Assembly (NCBI GenBank): GCA_035235625.1
Contig: CP141140.1
Location: 58,981,152 to 59,045,151, forward strand
Direction: 5' to 3'
Source: Saururus chinensis
Taxonomy: Eukaryota; Streptophyta; Magnoliopsida; Piperales; Saururaceae
DNA length: 64,000 nt
In this document: piece by piece, positions 1-12,961 of the stretch
Layout of the letters: every line of letters begins with the position of its first letter
Numbering within the stretch: position 1 is the stretch's first letter
Translations under genes and position numbers: made by a program
The notes under the pieces: generated by a model
Told to the model about the DNA's origin: nothing
Seen by the model: the letters and a program-made list of their open reading frames with translations, nothing else
The model's database searches: none

Positions 1-420
1 TTATATATTTTCTGTCGGATGATTTAAATTCCAAACGACTCTGTAGAAAGTCTATTTTTTTGTTAGATGATTTAATTTTCAAATGACTGTGAAAAGATTA
101 TGATCGACATATATTTGTGATAAAGAAATTCTGATATGATGAGTGCAAAGATACGCAAGTGCTTGCACTCTCTGGATAACCACCGAGAAAAATAATCGAT
201 TTTGGCGTGCACATATAGCTATGGAGCACTATGGGAAAGCTCATACCCTTCTGAGCCTCTCGCTACCCCATGTGTGTTGGGGGGAACACATTTTGGTATC
301 ATGGCTCTAGTTTTCTCATCACTCAGACAAACTGGCAATTTTTGCATAGGTTTCTAAATCAAATTGCTTCTAAATGATTTGTTTTCTGACAAATAATTTT
401 ATGAAAAAGATTATAATCAT
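1..420 (+). mobile_element. LTR retrotransposon remnant
   Basis: The stretch has no gene. Around 215-300 it carries a block (a GCACATATAGC-like word, then a CCCCATGTGTG word followed by a G run) that resembles a block inside two other LTR-like regions of this window, near 6360-6390 and 44330-44420. That suggests an old LTR piece. Ends are not visible, so the boundaries are arbitrary. Confidence 0.3.
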
Positions 421-1380
421 TTTTATAGATTTTTGCTTAAAGCCCAGACCAATGGCGAACTGGGTCATGATGTAGCTGTTGGGAAAGGCCTTCACTCAAG
501 ATTAATGAGTGAACAAACTTCTTTGTATCATAATAAAGGAGGGCAGACAGAAAGGCCTACCAAAGTGGATGCAGTGGATGGCCATCACCACAAGTGCAGT
601 GAGCTGGGTAATATTCCCCTTCCTAGGTTAGAAATTGTGGATAAAATTTTGATGATGTACTCAAAGAGAGGGAACATTAGGAAAGAGGGGAGAGCATTAC
701 CCTCATACCAATTCCTATGACGACAACATAGGTCACATGTAATCATTTTTTTGTCCTCAAGAGAAATGTGGAAGTTTGTGCCTTAGACATAGAAACCACT
801 AGAAGCCCAATCCTCTTGGTTGATATGGTGCATTGTTATGAAGTGTTGGGCACCATTGACAGAGAGGTTAAAATCCAAACCATCATAAGGAAAGTCTTGC
901 ATGGCTCCAAAGACCTCACGAACTCCGGAGACAATAGCTTCACCTTCCTAGGAGAGAAGGGATTCAGCATGCATGGCAAAGGGCCTCTCTTGGATGACCG
1001 AGAGATATCTCCACAATGTTGACTTGTCTCTCTGCAATGATAGGTCTCCACCCTTGGTTATCCATGAAAATCGGATTCGCTTCATCAAATTGGAGGGGGG
1101 GTAGGAGCAAAAGACGATGTATCATCATCGTCGTAGGAGGAGATAGTGTGGTTGGAGTCCTAAGGATTAGGTTGTGAGGTTGATGGTCTCGCAATAATTG
1201 TTGCTGACTTCATTACTATGGATGGTGGAATAGATGTTGAAGAATCAGAAAGCGAGGCTGAAGATCGAGCTCTTTTGGATCTTGACATATGAAAAGAGGA
1301 GAAATAAAATTCTACAAGAATCAAAATTTTGTATTTTATGCGGTTTGGTGTGCTATTGGTGTATATTGATGTGTCGATGA
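421..1380. other. Unassigned region, possibly degenerate retroelement coding DNA
   Basis: Short reading frames exist on both strands (for example 433-720 plus and 768-1022 plus), but none has a recognisable domain. Read on the minus strand, 590-720 gives a broken, frame-shifted text with a faint resemblance to LINE ORF1 (LPSSLHLW followed by a stop). I cannot support a gene. Decayed transposon coding sequence is the likeliest explanation. Confidence 0.2.
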
Positions 1381-1390
1381 ACTCACCAAT

Positions 1391-1560
1391 GAATTAGTTA
1401 GGTCACTATCAGTGACCCTTTGACGTGTTGGTAAACTCAATGATGCTATATATTAAATTAGTGACAGTGAGTATCAATATGTCTATGAATTTACCTGTGA
1501 ATAAGTTGGGTCACTATCGGTGACCCTTTGACGTGTCAGTGAGCCCACCGTTGAAAGTGA
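1391..1560 (+). repeat. Direct repeat, 107-bp period
   Basis: A segment of about 50 bp (GTCACTATCAGTGACCCTTT and following) at about 1404 returns with few changes at about 1511, giving a 107-bp period. The same vocabulary (GTCACTATYGGTGACC, ATGTCGATG) recurs near 3200-3260, 7700-7980 and 45550-46290, so this is part of a dispersed repeat family. Confidence 0.6.
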
Positions 1561-1748
1561 GAAATTTATTGTCGGTAACTATCGCCATGTCGATGACATA
1601 CCTATGGAAAGCCTTTTTAGATTTTGAGATATTTGGGCATTTGGCCGTGACCTACGAAATGGACTTAAAATTTATGAATCAAAGTTTGGAAGTGTTTGTG
1701 AATGTTAAGTGTTAAGGAAACCCAACCATTAGGTTGCCCATTAGTGAC

Positions 1749-2615
1749 TAAGGCTGCAAATTTTAAGGGCCGGCCCGTTGGCCCGGCCCGGCCCGTTGGC
1801 CCGGCCCGGCCCGACCCGTAAATATTCGGGCTTGGGCCGAAAAATATTTGAATCAGGTCGGGCCGGGCTTTAAATTTGAAAGCCCGAAACATTTATGGCC
1901 GGGCTTGGGCCTAGGGCAAAAAAAAGAGAAAGTTCGGCCCGGCCCGTAAACTCAAAATTCACTTCTTTTTCAATTGTGAGTTTTTATTTATTTTTCCCTA
2001 GGCCCAAGCCCGTTATCAATCTAACACTCATCCCATTTTTATCTTTTATTTTAACCCAGGCTCAAGCCTGTGATCGATCTAACAATCATCCAGTTTTTAT
2101 CTTTTTTTTTTTTTGCCCCAAGCCCATAATCAATCTGACACTCATCTAGTTTTTATCTTTTTTTTGCCCCAGGCCCAAGCCCGTGATCAATCTAACACTT
2201 ATCCATTTTTTATCTTTATTTTGCCCCAGGCCCATGCCCGTGATCAAGCTAAGAGAAAAGCTACTTGTCCAAATAAATCAACTCAATGGTACAGCCCTAA
2301 AATAAAATTAAATTGTGAGTTTTATCTTCTTCTATTTTTTAGCTTTTGTTGTTTTTACTTTATTTGTCTATTAGGTAATATATCTATGGGTTAGTAGTAA
2401 ATGTGGTAAAGTCAATTTTTTTTAATAAAAAAATATTATTAATAAAAAGCCAAAAAAGCCTGTGGCCTGACCTGAGCCCGAACATCAAGCCGGGCCAGGC
2501 CGGCTTTTTAACATAGATGTTAGGGCTGGGCTGGGCTTTTTTTTTTATACTTATATTTAAGGTCGGGTTCAGGCTTACTCTTGGCCCGTTAAAACCCGGC
2601 CCGCTTGTAGCCTTA
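1749..2615. mobile_element. Non-autonomous hAT-like DNA element
   Basis: The left end begins TAAGGCTGCAAA and the right end, read inverted, begins TAAGGCTACAAG. Just outside are TTAGTGAC (1741-1748) and TCAGTGAC (2616-2623), a 7-of-8 match that fits the 8-bp target duplication of hAT transposons. Both inner flanks are very rich in GGCCCGGCCC words. The middle holds an AT-rich tandem array. No transposase is encoded, so this is a non-autonomous copy of about 867 bp. Confidence 0.7.
2000..2256 (+). repeat. 57-bp tandem repeat, five copies
   Basis: A unit built on GGCCCAAGCCCGTGATCAAT, followed by CTAACACTCATCC and a T-rich stretch, starts near 2001, 2059, 2116, 2172 and 2229, so the period is 56-58 bp. 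It lies inside the hAT-like element. The reading frames across it are by-products of the repeat. Confidence 0.8.
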
Positions 2616-2623
2616 TCAGTGAC

Positions 2624-3121
2624 TCACCGACTCATTGGTAGGGTTGGCTGTCGAATAGTGTGATCAAATAGTTTAAAATATGCTTAGATTGGGGATAGAA
2701 TATTATAGTAATCTCGCTGATTGGGACCGAAAGAAGACAAAAATTGCTCCTCACGAACAAGATGATGTTGCCGGAAACGAGGAAGATGAAACGACGAGTT
2801 TTGTCAGGGGATAGACTCGAATAATGTCACGAGAATGGGAGTTCAATGGTTCCCAAAAATCTTGAAACTGTCAGATGGAGGTGATGAGAATGGGTGAAGA
2901 CCAAATTGCCCCTGTCGCCAGTGAAAATTAAGCAGTGTGAACGAGATGAACGAAAAATGAGAAAATCACATTTGGGCTGCGGTGCATGCATTTTAAAAAT
3001 TGAACAAAACCATCGGTACATAGGTGGTCAACTGACTGTCGATAAAGTCAAAGTGAAATTTAAAATTTCTTGAGAATAAGGTTAGACTTTTGAAGACAAA
3101 ATCCATTCTAAGGAAAGAAGG
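2624..3121. other. Intergenic, no gene seen
   Basis: Mixed-composition DNA between the hAT-like element and the LTR-like block. Short frames only, with no motif or repeat that I can support. Confidence 0.4.
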
Positions 3122-4133
3122 CTGTGACACCCTAATTTTTTTTAAAAGAAAATTTACTTATTTTATAATTTTATAATAAAAAAATTATTTTGGTTTAACT
3201 ATTAGTGACCATTGATATGTCGATGGTGTTACTAATAAAAACGATTATGTTCTATCGGTGAGCATTGACAAAGTTGCCGACAATTGTCATAGGGTAACGG
3301 AGCGGACTATCCGTGACACATACTGGGGCTCACACACGTGGGAATGTGTTGTATACGAAGTGTGCATGTATTATGGGAATTGCCTTTAATGTTGCATATC
3401 TTGTGTGCAGGCGTTGCGGGGAAGGCCCGCAACATTGCGCAGAAAGCACGCAACGATGTGCACACATAGTTGGCTATGTTGGGACACATAGCCAACTAGC
3501 ACATATTTGGATTCTTAAGATGTCCCCTCCTTCCTATATAGTGTTAGAGGGTCCTTGGGAGTGTTCCTGGGCAGTTTGGGGAAATTCGGATATACCATGC
3601 TCGTACGGCCACTTTGGCTGCCACTCCAGAGAAATGGGAAAAATCTCTTATGCTATATAGGGAGGGACATGGTGAGCTTCATGGACAAAGTTGTTGGTAT
3701 GATGCCTAGCCTTACAACAGGCTGTCCGGATGGCAACAAAGGCAGGTTGCCTTGCTAGCTATCATGCCAGGAGCCCATCCGATAGTGGGATGGGGCTCTC
3801 CGACTCGTCAGGTGGCCGTCCGGCTTTAGGGCCGTGTTGGATACAAAGACCCTTGCATGCACTTGGCTGAGACGAATTGTTCGGATGACCAAGTTGCCTA
3901 AGTTGGATCCAGGCATCGCAAAGAAGTGTCCCTCTCCGGCCAGCTCACTTGGGAGATAGTCTGGCACGTTTGCACGTTAGTTCTTGGGACGGGTTCGTTG
4001 CTTGGCTTTGCGGGATGGACGCTAGGTCGAATGGCACGTGGCCATGACCTTAACGAAGAAAGGCTTACTTGCTGGGTTGTTTGGCCTTGTGAGTGCCACA
4101 CGGTGGTCGTTCCCCGGGCGACCCTGTGACACA
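3122..4133 (+). mobile_element. LTR-like sequence (Ty3-type)
   Basis: It starts TGTGACACCCTAATTTTTTT, a typical plant Ty3 LTR start, and ends with CCCTGTGACACA. A TATA-like TCCTATATAG at about 3533-3542 could mark an LTR promoter. No clear target-site duplication and no coding internal region are visible, so it is at best a solo or truncated LTR. Short frames at 3313-4134 are not gene-like. Confidence 0.45.
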
Positions 4134-4366
4134 ATAATTGTATGCATAAAGTTATTATAGAATATGAAGCGGTTAGACAATTTCATGCTTTCAGAGTAGT
4201 TATCCTAATTTTTAAAGGAATAGAAACTATCTCCTAGTGGGAATCAAAGTCCACAGAGAAGCTAAGCACTAGTGGAAGAGCATCCAAAGACTGTTCGGGA
4301 AGAATAATTGTGGCAAAGATAAGGAAGATTTACATAGCATGGTTAAATAACTATAATGACCCAGAT

Positions 4367-7333
4367 TTTTCTGTGGTTTCTACTTTTATTTTTGTGAAAA
4401 AAATCAAGTTGTTCTTTATAATTAGCTTATATTAGTTTTGTATATATATGTGTACTTGGTGTTATATTTGGAGCTTAATTATAAGTGGAGAGGTTGTGCA
4501 CATAAAATAAAGCTCTTACGTGCATAGGGAGGCTTTGGTGCAAAAAAGGTGGGCCTGAAGTGTTTATTAGAATTTGGATGCGTTAGGAGAGGCTTGGCGC
4601 GTATACGGGAGCTGCGACGCATGAAAAGTGGGTTTACATGTGTTGGAATTAAAAAGTATACAAAGTCAAAGTGTGTCGTTGCTTCCAGTGAAGTCTAGAA
4701 GCTCCCAACGCATAGAAGGAAACCAAGGCCATTTCTCTACGCTCTAGCGTGCCTCCTCTATCATCGGAATCAGTCATTTCTTGCCAGATCTAGCTTCACC
4801 TGGCCGCCACGAGTCTAGTGGTACTAGCTAAAGCTGTTGCCGTCTCCTCCTTGCTCCTCGCACTGCCGAAATTTGGCCTACTTTCCACCATATTAGCCGT
4901 TGGGAGCATCAGAACAACATTTGGCTACCACCGTGTGCCATTTTTGGCTTGCCACCATCTCTCCACCCCTCCTTCGGTCAGAGGCTCCCTCCTCACACCC
5001 TCCTTTCTCCTCTCCGATTATCCCCCATCGCCATTTCTCAATTTTGTTGCACCGACAAACTGACCGAGACAGCAAAACCTTGTTGTTTTGCAATCGTGTG
5101 GCCTTTCCGGCAACCGTGGCTGACCACTGTCACCTTGTTTCTCCTCCTCACATACCTACCTTAACCCATACCCCTATAGCTCTTCTATGTGGGTTTTGGC
5201 TTCCAGAACCATGATTGTTGACCTCTAACTGGGACAATTGAAGATCCGCCATGATGTCTGGTGACTGATGGTGGAGCAAGATGTCGCACGGGATTTGGGT
5301 TTGCATATCAGCCCTTTTGGGCATAATGTCCACCTCCGACCGCCTCTTGTACACATTGGCGGGAGGCATGGAGATTGACAAGCATTGAATTGGGACCAGA
5401 CCATTCATCACGTAAACCCTGGCAAGCCTACGACACTTTCGCACCTAGGGGTAGCTTGTTTTATAGAAAGCGACACTTGGGTTTACCGAATTTGCCACTA
5501 ACATCAGTCGTAAGCTCGAAAAGCAAGGTAGGGGGCTTTGAACTTGTAATTCTATGATAGCATGCTTTGAATGTTAGAATGCATGCTAGGGCCTATGTAA
5601 TTACATGCTATGTGATGTGTAATACTATGGATATCACGTGTTAAATGGCATGTTTATCAGCTCAATGAATGATAGATTGTACATGTTTATAAGGCAATTA
5701 TTTGCATGCTAGTAAGATAATTTATCTGCATGCATATGAAATGGTTTATGCATATGTTGGATGTGCTATAATTGTAAGTAGTGTTTGGTTGGATGTGTGT
5801 GGATTGACACATGGAATGGTGGATGATTATATCAATGGCATCGATATGTGTATGCTTGATGGGCTAGAGTTAGTTTGGATTGGATTAGGCTTTGATGCAA
5901 TGAGCGGAAAGCTTTAGGGTTCAATGGGCAGACACACTTAGTTTTGAGCTCACTGCGAGACTATATGATAGTATGATTTCAGAGGAAAAACTACACGAGT
6001 ATAAAGTATTTAATTCAAACTAGAATGTTAAGTAAAACTAAAATGATAACTTTGTGAGTTTAATACTTTAAAAGTTTGACGGATTAAGTTCCGTGGTTGA
6101 GCTAGCCAATGATTAATCGGCTGAGCATTTCTCATGTCTAGCCATGGTGTGTATCCTGCGAGAATTTGTTTGGGTGTTGTATTTAAGCCCAGATGTTTGA
6201 TGTTCTATTGAGAGCACTGTATGATTATGCCAAAGAGTGGCACTGTATGATTTCTACCCAATAGTTACATTGGCACTAATAAGAACCCTAAAGTATAAGC
6301 GATTTTATGGCCCTAAGCAATTATGTAAGTAGTATCATAGAACTACTCTTACCTGTTTGATCTTTTGCCCCATAAGCACAGGTGTGCATTTCCTTCGGAA
6401 AAGTCCATGTGTCTAGTGCTCTCCAAAGATTAAGGTGATGCCCCAGTGGCATTCCTTTCTATTGACGTTGGAGCTTATTAGCTTGATAATGAGCTATAGT
6501 TGTCAATCGTAAGTGTATGTGTCGAATAAGACTGTAAAAGCAGGATTGTAAGTGTGAGAGTTTGACTAAGACTGTATGAGTAAGACTATAAGTGTAAGTA
6601 TTTGTGGATGGTATGGTAAGATGGGACGAACATGAGTTTGTGATATGTGTTTGACTATGAGTATCATATTTTGAGAGACTTTGATTTGTTCATGTTTTAT
6701 TGCTTCATGTTATGTTTCATGAACACAACTACGTATGGACCTACAAGTTTACTGTTTAGAATTCCCCTACTAGGTATTTTCTATTGAGTATGAAAATGCA
6801 CATTTTTCCCTCTCCTGAATTTCAGATACTCCAGTGACTTCTGCAGGTCCTAGCACGAGAGCTTCGTAGGCAAGACTTAGCGATTTGAGGAGAGGACAGA
6901 CTTACGTACTTCAGGTCAATTTTTGACTGTTTAGTGGCAATAACTACCTGATGAAGTATTTTGAGTATACATCTATTGAGCAAGTTGATAGCTTATGCAT
7001 GTATTATTTCATACTTGTATATGGACTGTTAACATTTGGACTATTATTAGACTTGTACTCGGCTATGCCTGGGAGATGTGTATTTAAGCCCATGGTCATG
7101 GCACTCGTGATTTTATATATGTTTATTTAAACTCACGCCCGAGGTGATTAGTCGATGTGTTTTGATAATTTGAAAGAATTTCAAGGTGTGTAGTTTTAAA
7201 TTGATGATGTGAGAAATATAAAATATTTTCACACGCTTCAATTTTCTTCAATTTTCAAAAATTACAGCCCTTATATTACAAAAAAATTTCATGAACTTTG
7301 TGAAAAATGGTTGGAAAAACCGAGGGCGTGACA
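4367..7333 (+). mobile_element. Large solo LTR (Ty3-type), about 3 kb
   Basis: It starts TGACCCAGATTTTT and ends GAGGGCGTGACA, giving TG and CA termini. ATAA lies directly outside both ends (4363-4366 and 7334-7337), a 4-bp match where 5 bp would be usual. Inside are a GGTAGGGGGCTTTGAACT block near 5527 and a CCCCATAAGCACAGG block near 6369; both recur in the LTR-like region at 43259. No gag-pol frame is present. The GC-rich 4720-5440 part carries chance frames. Confidence 0.6.
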
Positions 7334-7337
7334 ATAA

Positions 7338-9000
7338 CCTTCTAAACTCAAATCATAAATGAAATGCTCTAATTCAGGGTTTATTTAGAGTTCTTTGTGA
7401 TGATAAATTGGTATTTTGTTGTAAGAGAATTTTGGTGATAATTATAGTTTTAATGGAGTATTTTCGACTTTGTTATTCTTGGTAGGAATTATAGTTCAAA
7501 TACCTTGATTCTCTATTATGGAAAGGTTTCCATCAAATTTTATTTCAAAAATATGTTTCAATTAGTTTATGAGTACTTGGTTTTAATTTTCTGATCATTG
7601 GTATAATCATCAACATGTTGATGGACGCATCAGCAAGAGGAAGAAGATGAACAGTACTATGAATGCATGTACTGGTATGCATGGTATTTTTAGTCATCAG
7701 CAGGGGAGTCGATACGTTGGTGAAGCGTCGATGGAGAAGGTAGGCTCATAGTTTTTCCATTGTCAGTAAGGTTCGACGTATAGATGAACTCATCGATGGT
7801 AATTAATGAAATAACCAATTTGTCGGTGAGGTTGCCAATGGCACCTTCATTTTACTATTGGTGATGTTCAATATATGATGAACCTATTGACGGTCATCGA
7901 TGGGATAACCGACATGTTGGTCATGTCATCAATAGTCATCGGCAAGGTAGCCAATCTAGCGATAAGGTTACCGATAGTGATGTTGGTTATGTTTTTCCAA
8001 AAAATGATATAGCAATGATTAATGTTATAATTATTATATAAGTAAATGCATCATTTGAGGTGTTTGATGATGTGATTGAAGTGTCTATTATACATTAGTA
8101 AGTAAGGGTTAATGAACCCTAAGTCATGTATATAAGACCTCGTGATGTGATGAATGCGATTAGTGGGTACCCTAGACAATGCATTAGACATCTAAGGTCA
8201 AGAGTTTCTTAGTGTCTTGGCCCTCAAAGGAATTATTCATTAGCCACGTAGATTGACAGGGTTTTGTATGAAATAGGATTAAGGTCTTCTGACTCTCTAA
8301 GGATGAGAGTTATGTAAAGTTGTTTCCTTGGCCGAATAATTGAGTTTGAATGAACTAGAGTATTAAAGATAATGTGTCCCGCATAGCACAATACTAGAGG
8401 TTTTGATGAAAGTGAAAAATTATAATCTCAATACTAGGGTCCATGAACTCTAGTGAGTTTTTACTTCATGGCGTAGATGAGGTGAGGTAGGCCTCAAAAG
8501 TACTGTAGTTGTATTGTGGTGGCCCAGTATTTAGTGGATTGAAGTTTTTAAATGAGGTCATCATGTCTAAAGAACCTTAAATGAAATTGATCTATGGGAA
8601 ATGAGTTCTTGTTGATATAAGGTATGTTTGATTATTATTTATCTTGAATTCCTTAAAGATTTTTATCAACAAAAGATTCTTAGTATGTTATTTTGAACTT
8701 TTGTTTTGTTTAGATTATTATCCCACCAAGTATTCTTTTATACTCAGCATCCACGGTGTAAGTTCCCAAGTCACTTAAAGAGGTACGGGAAGGCCGTAGC
8801 TTAAAATCCCTTTTCAGCAAGTCAAGGCATTTCTTTCGTGAGGTTTATTTAGGCACGAGAATGTGCTATTTTAATTTTATTATCTTTGATGTGGTTAAAA
8901 AATAATTATGTAATTTGTAGATCTTGGTATAATTTACTCAATTAGATATGTAGACTTATATTTAAATTAATAGTATTGTAAATAATAAATTTGTAAGATG
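7338..9000 (+). mobile_element. LTR-like fragments
   Basis: No gene is seen. Segment 7610-7990 repeats GATGG/ACCGACATGTTGG words shared with 1391-1560 and 45550-46290. Around 8735-8775 is a TTTTATACTCAGCATCCAC block matching the TACTCACCC-type block in plant Ty3 LTRs, followed by a CACGAGAATGTGC segment. Boundaries cannot be fixed. Confidence 0.4.
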
Positions 9001-10899
9001 TAATAGAATTTCATGCCCTGATATATTATTTTAAAAGTTAATTTAATAAATGAATTCCACTATTTATACAAAGGGAATGGATTGTAATTTTCAACTTATT
9101 TCATAAAAATAGAGATTTTATTTTTTACAAAAGGTGTTAATAAAATTGGAAGCATAACACACCGTCTTATATTAATACTCCATTCGGTAAAAAAATTATT
9201 TTTATATTAATAATTTTATTTTATTCAATTTAAATGGTTGAGTACTTAAAAATAATATTATAAGCTTATTTTTTCTCTAAAAAATAAGTTTCAATATTTA
9301 ATAAAAATTATAATATTTTTAAATATAATTATTAATAAAATATTATGCCGAAGGAAGCTAGCAAATGGAAATATACCCTCATGGGCTCCGATCGTATTTC
9401 CTTTGGCTAAAAAATAAATTAGAAAAACTGATGAAAATATCAGGATCATTAATGATGCAATCTTTATCTGGAAGTTTCTTCAGATTTAAATTAAGCAATG
9501 AACACGGGTTTGTAGACGTGTGCTAAATTCTGACATATGTTCCGTCAGCAGATCCGTCTCATCGCCTGACGTTGGAATTTAAGCCGATTTGCAAATTCTC
9601 ATTTAAGTTTAGATTTTACTGCTCGGGCTCACCCTGCCTAGACTCCCCCCTCAATATTAAGATTTATTTGGGACATGGTTGACGAATCTAACACTTTTGA
9701 GATCAGATCTGGATTCAAATTTTCTTTTATACAGAAAGGATTCCTTCGAATGGTGGAAATTCAGCCTTTTTTAAACTAACTTGGGCACCCACCTGGATTG
9801 GTGATCAGGCCAGCTTGACCCGCCTGCACATAAAATCAAACAAAACCCCTCATCTCCCTACTAGAAATCCCATTTTATGAGTCATTCCACACACCTATTC
9901 TCAGTCCACACCTTAAAACATTAAATGTCAACATGTCAAAATAATTTACTGTACACTGATGTTCAAAAGTAAAAATAAATGACAAATCTGTTAAATGCTA
10001 GCAGTATAGCTATTCATTTGGATGAAGAATTTGAATGGAAAATAGCAGATACCAACTTACAAAATTCAGCACCAGGAGAACTTTTGGAAACCAAGTCCAG
10101 TTCAATCAGAAGAGAGATTTGTACACACGTTAATTTTAAACTATAAAGAGAATCCCATCTAAATGTACATGTTTCGGAGTTATACATGTACTCTAACGCC
10201 TAAGACACATAACACATTAAATAAGAAAGAACGACCAAGATATCAAATAAGTTAACAACTAAGAACATAACAATTTAAAGCCTGTATAGAATGTGCAAAA
10301 TGCAGTGTATCATTTGAAGTTCAATGAGACTTGGCATCCCACTCATTCGTCAAGTTCGTAAATAGAATTAAAATGCATCACGTGACACACTAATCAGAAC
10401 TCTTTGGCTCAAGTTATTCTGTGTATTTACTTAACTAATATAATAATAAAGTACTAAAGCTTATTCAGAATGCACACAATACACTGTACATTTGAATTGA
10501 CCTCCCACTCTTTCGTCAGGTTTGTAAATTAAACAAACCCAAACCCACTAAGTGATGCACCAATCATACAAAATAAATATGAACAAATCACCAGTCTCAT
10601 TTATTTGTTATGTTTATAAATATGAATTAATTGTACAAAATGATGCACCAATCATAAATAGGAAAGAAGGTAAAGCGATAGCGAAAAGTATCTATGGGGA
10701 CAAGCAGCAACCACATGGATCTGTACCAATGAAGCGACAACTGGCAAAATCTGTGGAGAAGAATGGGAGAGAAAAATAGATTGTCGAGAAGCATGCACAC
10801 AGCCAAGAAAAAGGGGAGGAAATGATGGAGGGTAGACTAAATGAGGGAGGGAGGGGGGAATGCAGGGAGAGGGTGGAGTGCGTTAAGGGCAATGGAAGG
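9001..10899. other. AT-rich intergenic DNA with an imperfect direct repeat
   Basis: No gene is supported. At about 10280-10400 and again at about 10461-10560 there is a related segment of roughly 100 bp (AGAATG..CA.AATGCA, CATTTGAA, CCCACTCWTTCGTCA, GATGCACCAATCA words), so the spacing is about 180 bp. The frame at 10552-10779 lies on the second copy and has no recognisable domain. Confidence 0.4.
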
Positions 10900-11420
10900 C
10901 TCAACAAATGGTACTCGCAATTAGGGAAAAAAATGACTTGGGAATTGGGTTTTTATTTATTTTATTTTTATTAAAAAATGAACCTTCTCCGGGTCATCAG
11001 GCCGGCAATTCAACTGGCCAAGCCCATGCTTCCCGAACAGGTAAAATGGCCAAAGAAACCGGACAGACCAACCCAAAAAATCCATTGGGTCCAGCTTCAA
11101 ATTGGGCAATTTTTAAAATAATGTGTCTATATGCACCCCTAAAAACCCATCAGTACCCTGTATCTCACTTACCTATAGTAATTTATTAAAAAATTCAAAT
11201 ATACCCCCGGACATGAATTTTAGTATATTTTTTCTTTACTACCCCTTTTATTTGCTCATTGTATACCCCTTTCGCTTCACCTCGCCTCACCTTCTCTTTT
11301 CTCTGATAACCCAACACCACCCCACCTTCCCCTCCCTCTCCTCCCCTACATTTTGGTCCCGGTCTTGACCCCTCCTTCACCTCTTCCGGCCTCGACCCTT
11401 CCTTCACCAAGTTCCGACCT
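10900..11420 (+). mobile_element. Repeat end, inverted partner at 16190-16320
   Basis: The segment around 11115-11160 (GTGTCTATATGCACCCCTAA, then AAACCCATCAGTACCC) reads in inverse orientation at 16190-16320. A C-rich, CTCC-rich tract follows at 11270-11420. This looks like one end of a transposon family; the two copies face each other across 5 kb. Confidence 0.4.
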
Positions 11421-11754
11421 CTTGTTCACCAGCAATCGGTCAGGAAATTCTATTGGTGCTTATGTTGTGGAAATTAGGGCTATGCAATCTTTTTTCACTT
11501 AAATTTTCATGGTATGAATTTTTCTTCCCGTTTCAACGTCTTCCCCACCATGCAACGACGGTGGTAGTGACCAAAATCTTGAGCTCATCCTTTGTTGTCA
11601 GTCATCTACTGGGGAAGTTTGTTTTGCACCTGAGTTGTCAAAATTTCTCCGTAGGTATTGAAAATCGTAGCTTTTAATTTCTTCTGTTGTATTTGGTTGT
11701 TTTTCAATTGTGATTTTTCTTCATGGATCTCTGTAGAATAACTCCGGACAGTTT

Positions 11755-12400
11755 GGTCAATTTAATTTCTTCATAAAAAGGTTAGCTTTTGACATTGTAA
11801 GTGGCATAGAATTTATAATAGTCTGTATGTCAAATAAGGTTTGGAGCTGCCTGCCAGTTGGAATCTTTCCGGTCAAATTGTTGTGGGATAAGTTCAAGCA
11901 ATTTAAGAAATTCAAATCAGATAAGCTAGAAGAGATGACACCGGAGAGTATTTTTGGAAAAATCTAGAGACTACAAATTTGCCAATTTCCCTATGTCTTT
12001 TGGTATAACCTCATTAAAGTTATTTGTAGGCAGATTCAGGGAAATCAAACCATTGAGCTGTATAACTTCTTTTGGAATCTTCCCTGATAAATTGTTTGAC
12101 TAGTGACAAGAGAAAGAGTAGTAGAATAGCTATGTGACTTCCCACTCATTTTCACAACCACCCTTTCATTGTAAAAACCAAGAGAATTTCCATAAGCAAT
12201 TACATCTTTTGTGATCTGTCTTGTCCACATTGCTGTCAAGTTGCCAAAGCTCTTACGGATTGTTCCTCATAAGTAGTTGTCTGCCATACTAGGAGATATG
12301 TAAGATTTCCTAACTCCCAGGGTATTTTATCTTAGAAGTGATTAGACCTCAAACGAAGCACTTTAAGATGAGGGAAGCTTTCTATTTGTATAAGTCTTGC
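11755..12400 (-). pseudogene. LRR receptor-like protein pseudogene (C-terminal part)
   Basis: On the minus strand this reads as the end of a Cf/EIX-type LRR receptor-like protein, broken by several in-frame stops and frameshifts. From upstream: an LRR (FPHLKVLRLRSNHF, stop, IPWELGNLTYL), a piece reading GTIRKSFGNLTAMWTRQ, the linker GFYNERVVVKMSGKSHSYST, an LRR with GKIPKEVIQLNGLISLNL, then IPKDIGKLANL, stop, SLDFSKNTL, and after a shift NLSHNNLTGKIPTGRQLQT. The tail MPLTMSK resembles the cap before the membrane segment. Intact relatives bind extracellular ligands at the plasma membrane in immunity or development. Upstream LRRs and the membrane helix were not found. It lies between the inverted repeat ends at 11.1 and 16.3 kb. 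Confidence 0.85.
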
Positions 12401-12499
12401 ATACACACCCTTGTATTTGTAGTGTGTTTACCATATATTCTATAATAAATGCATATCTTAATTGGGTTTAATTAACTTTATGACCTCATTATGCAAGTG

Positions 12500-12950
12500 T
12501 TTTTAAGAAAGCTACTTCGAAAATGCCAAGAGATCATCCTATAGCTTCAAGTAGGGCATGACAGACTGCTTCTAAATTAGTTGGGATACAAATGTGGAAT
12601 TCAATACAAGGTGAAAGTGAAGGCCCAATAGAAAATGATGTTCAATATGACCGTATTGAAGGAGAGAGTCATGAAGATGCATTCTGTGACGAAGGGGATA
12701 GTGGTGACAAACCAAATGTTGAAGGCGAAGGGCAAGAACATGATATTTCTCAAGAACATGATATTTATTTTAAATGTATTATTGTAAATGAATATATATT
12801 TGTTACTGTCTGCTTTATCTACAACATTAGTACTTCTACATTGTCACTCTTACAAGAATGTTTTAGATGCATTATACGAGTTAAATGTGTTATCTTATAC
12901 GATTTGATTTGCTTGATATAATTTTTTGTCTATAAACATATATATTTCAA
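12500..12950 (+). other. Acidic open frame, unassigned
   Basis: A frame at 12592-12921 begins with about 55 residues rich in Glu, Asp and Gly, then turns hydrophobic and AT-driven. A possible start ATGCCAAGAGATCATCC lies just upstream at 12521 but is closed by a stop. It may be a fragment of transposon coding DNA. No domain is recognised and I do not call a gene. Confidence 0.2.
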
Positions 12951-12961
12951 TTACTATAGCA

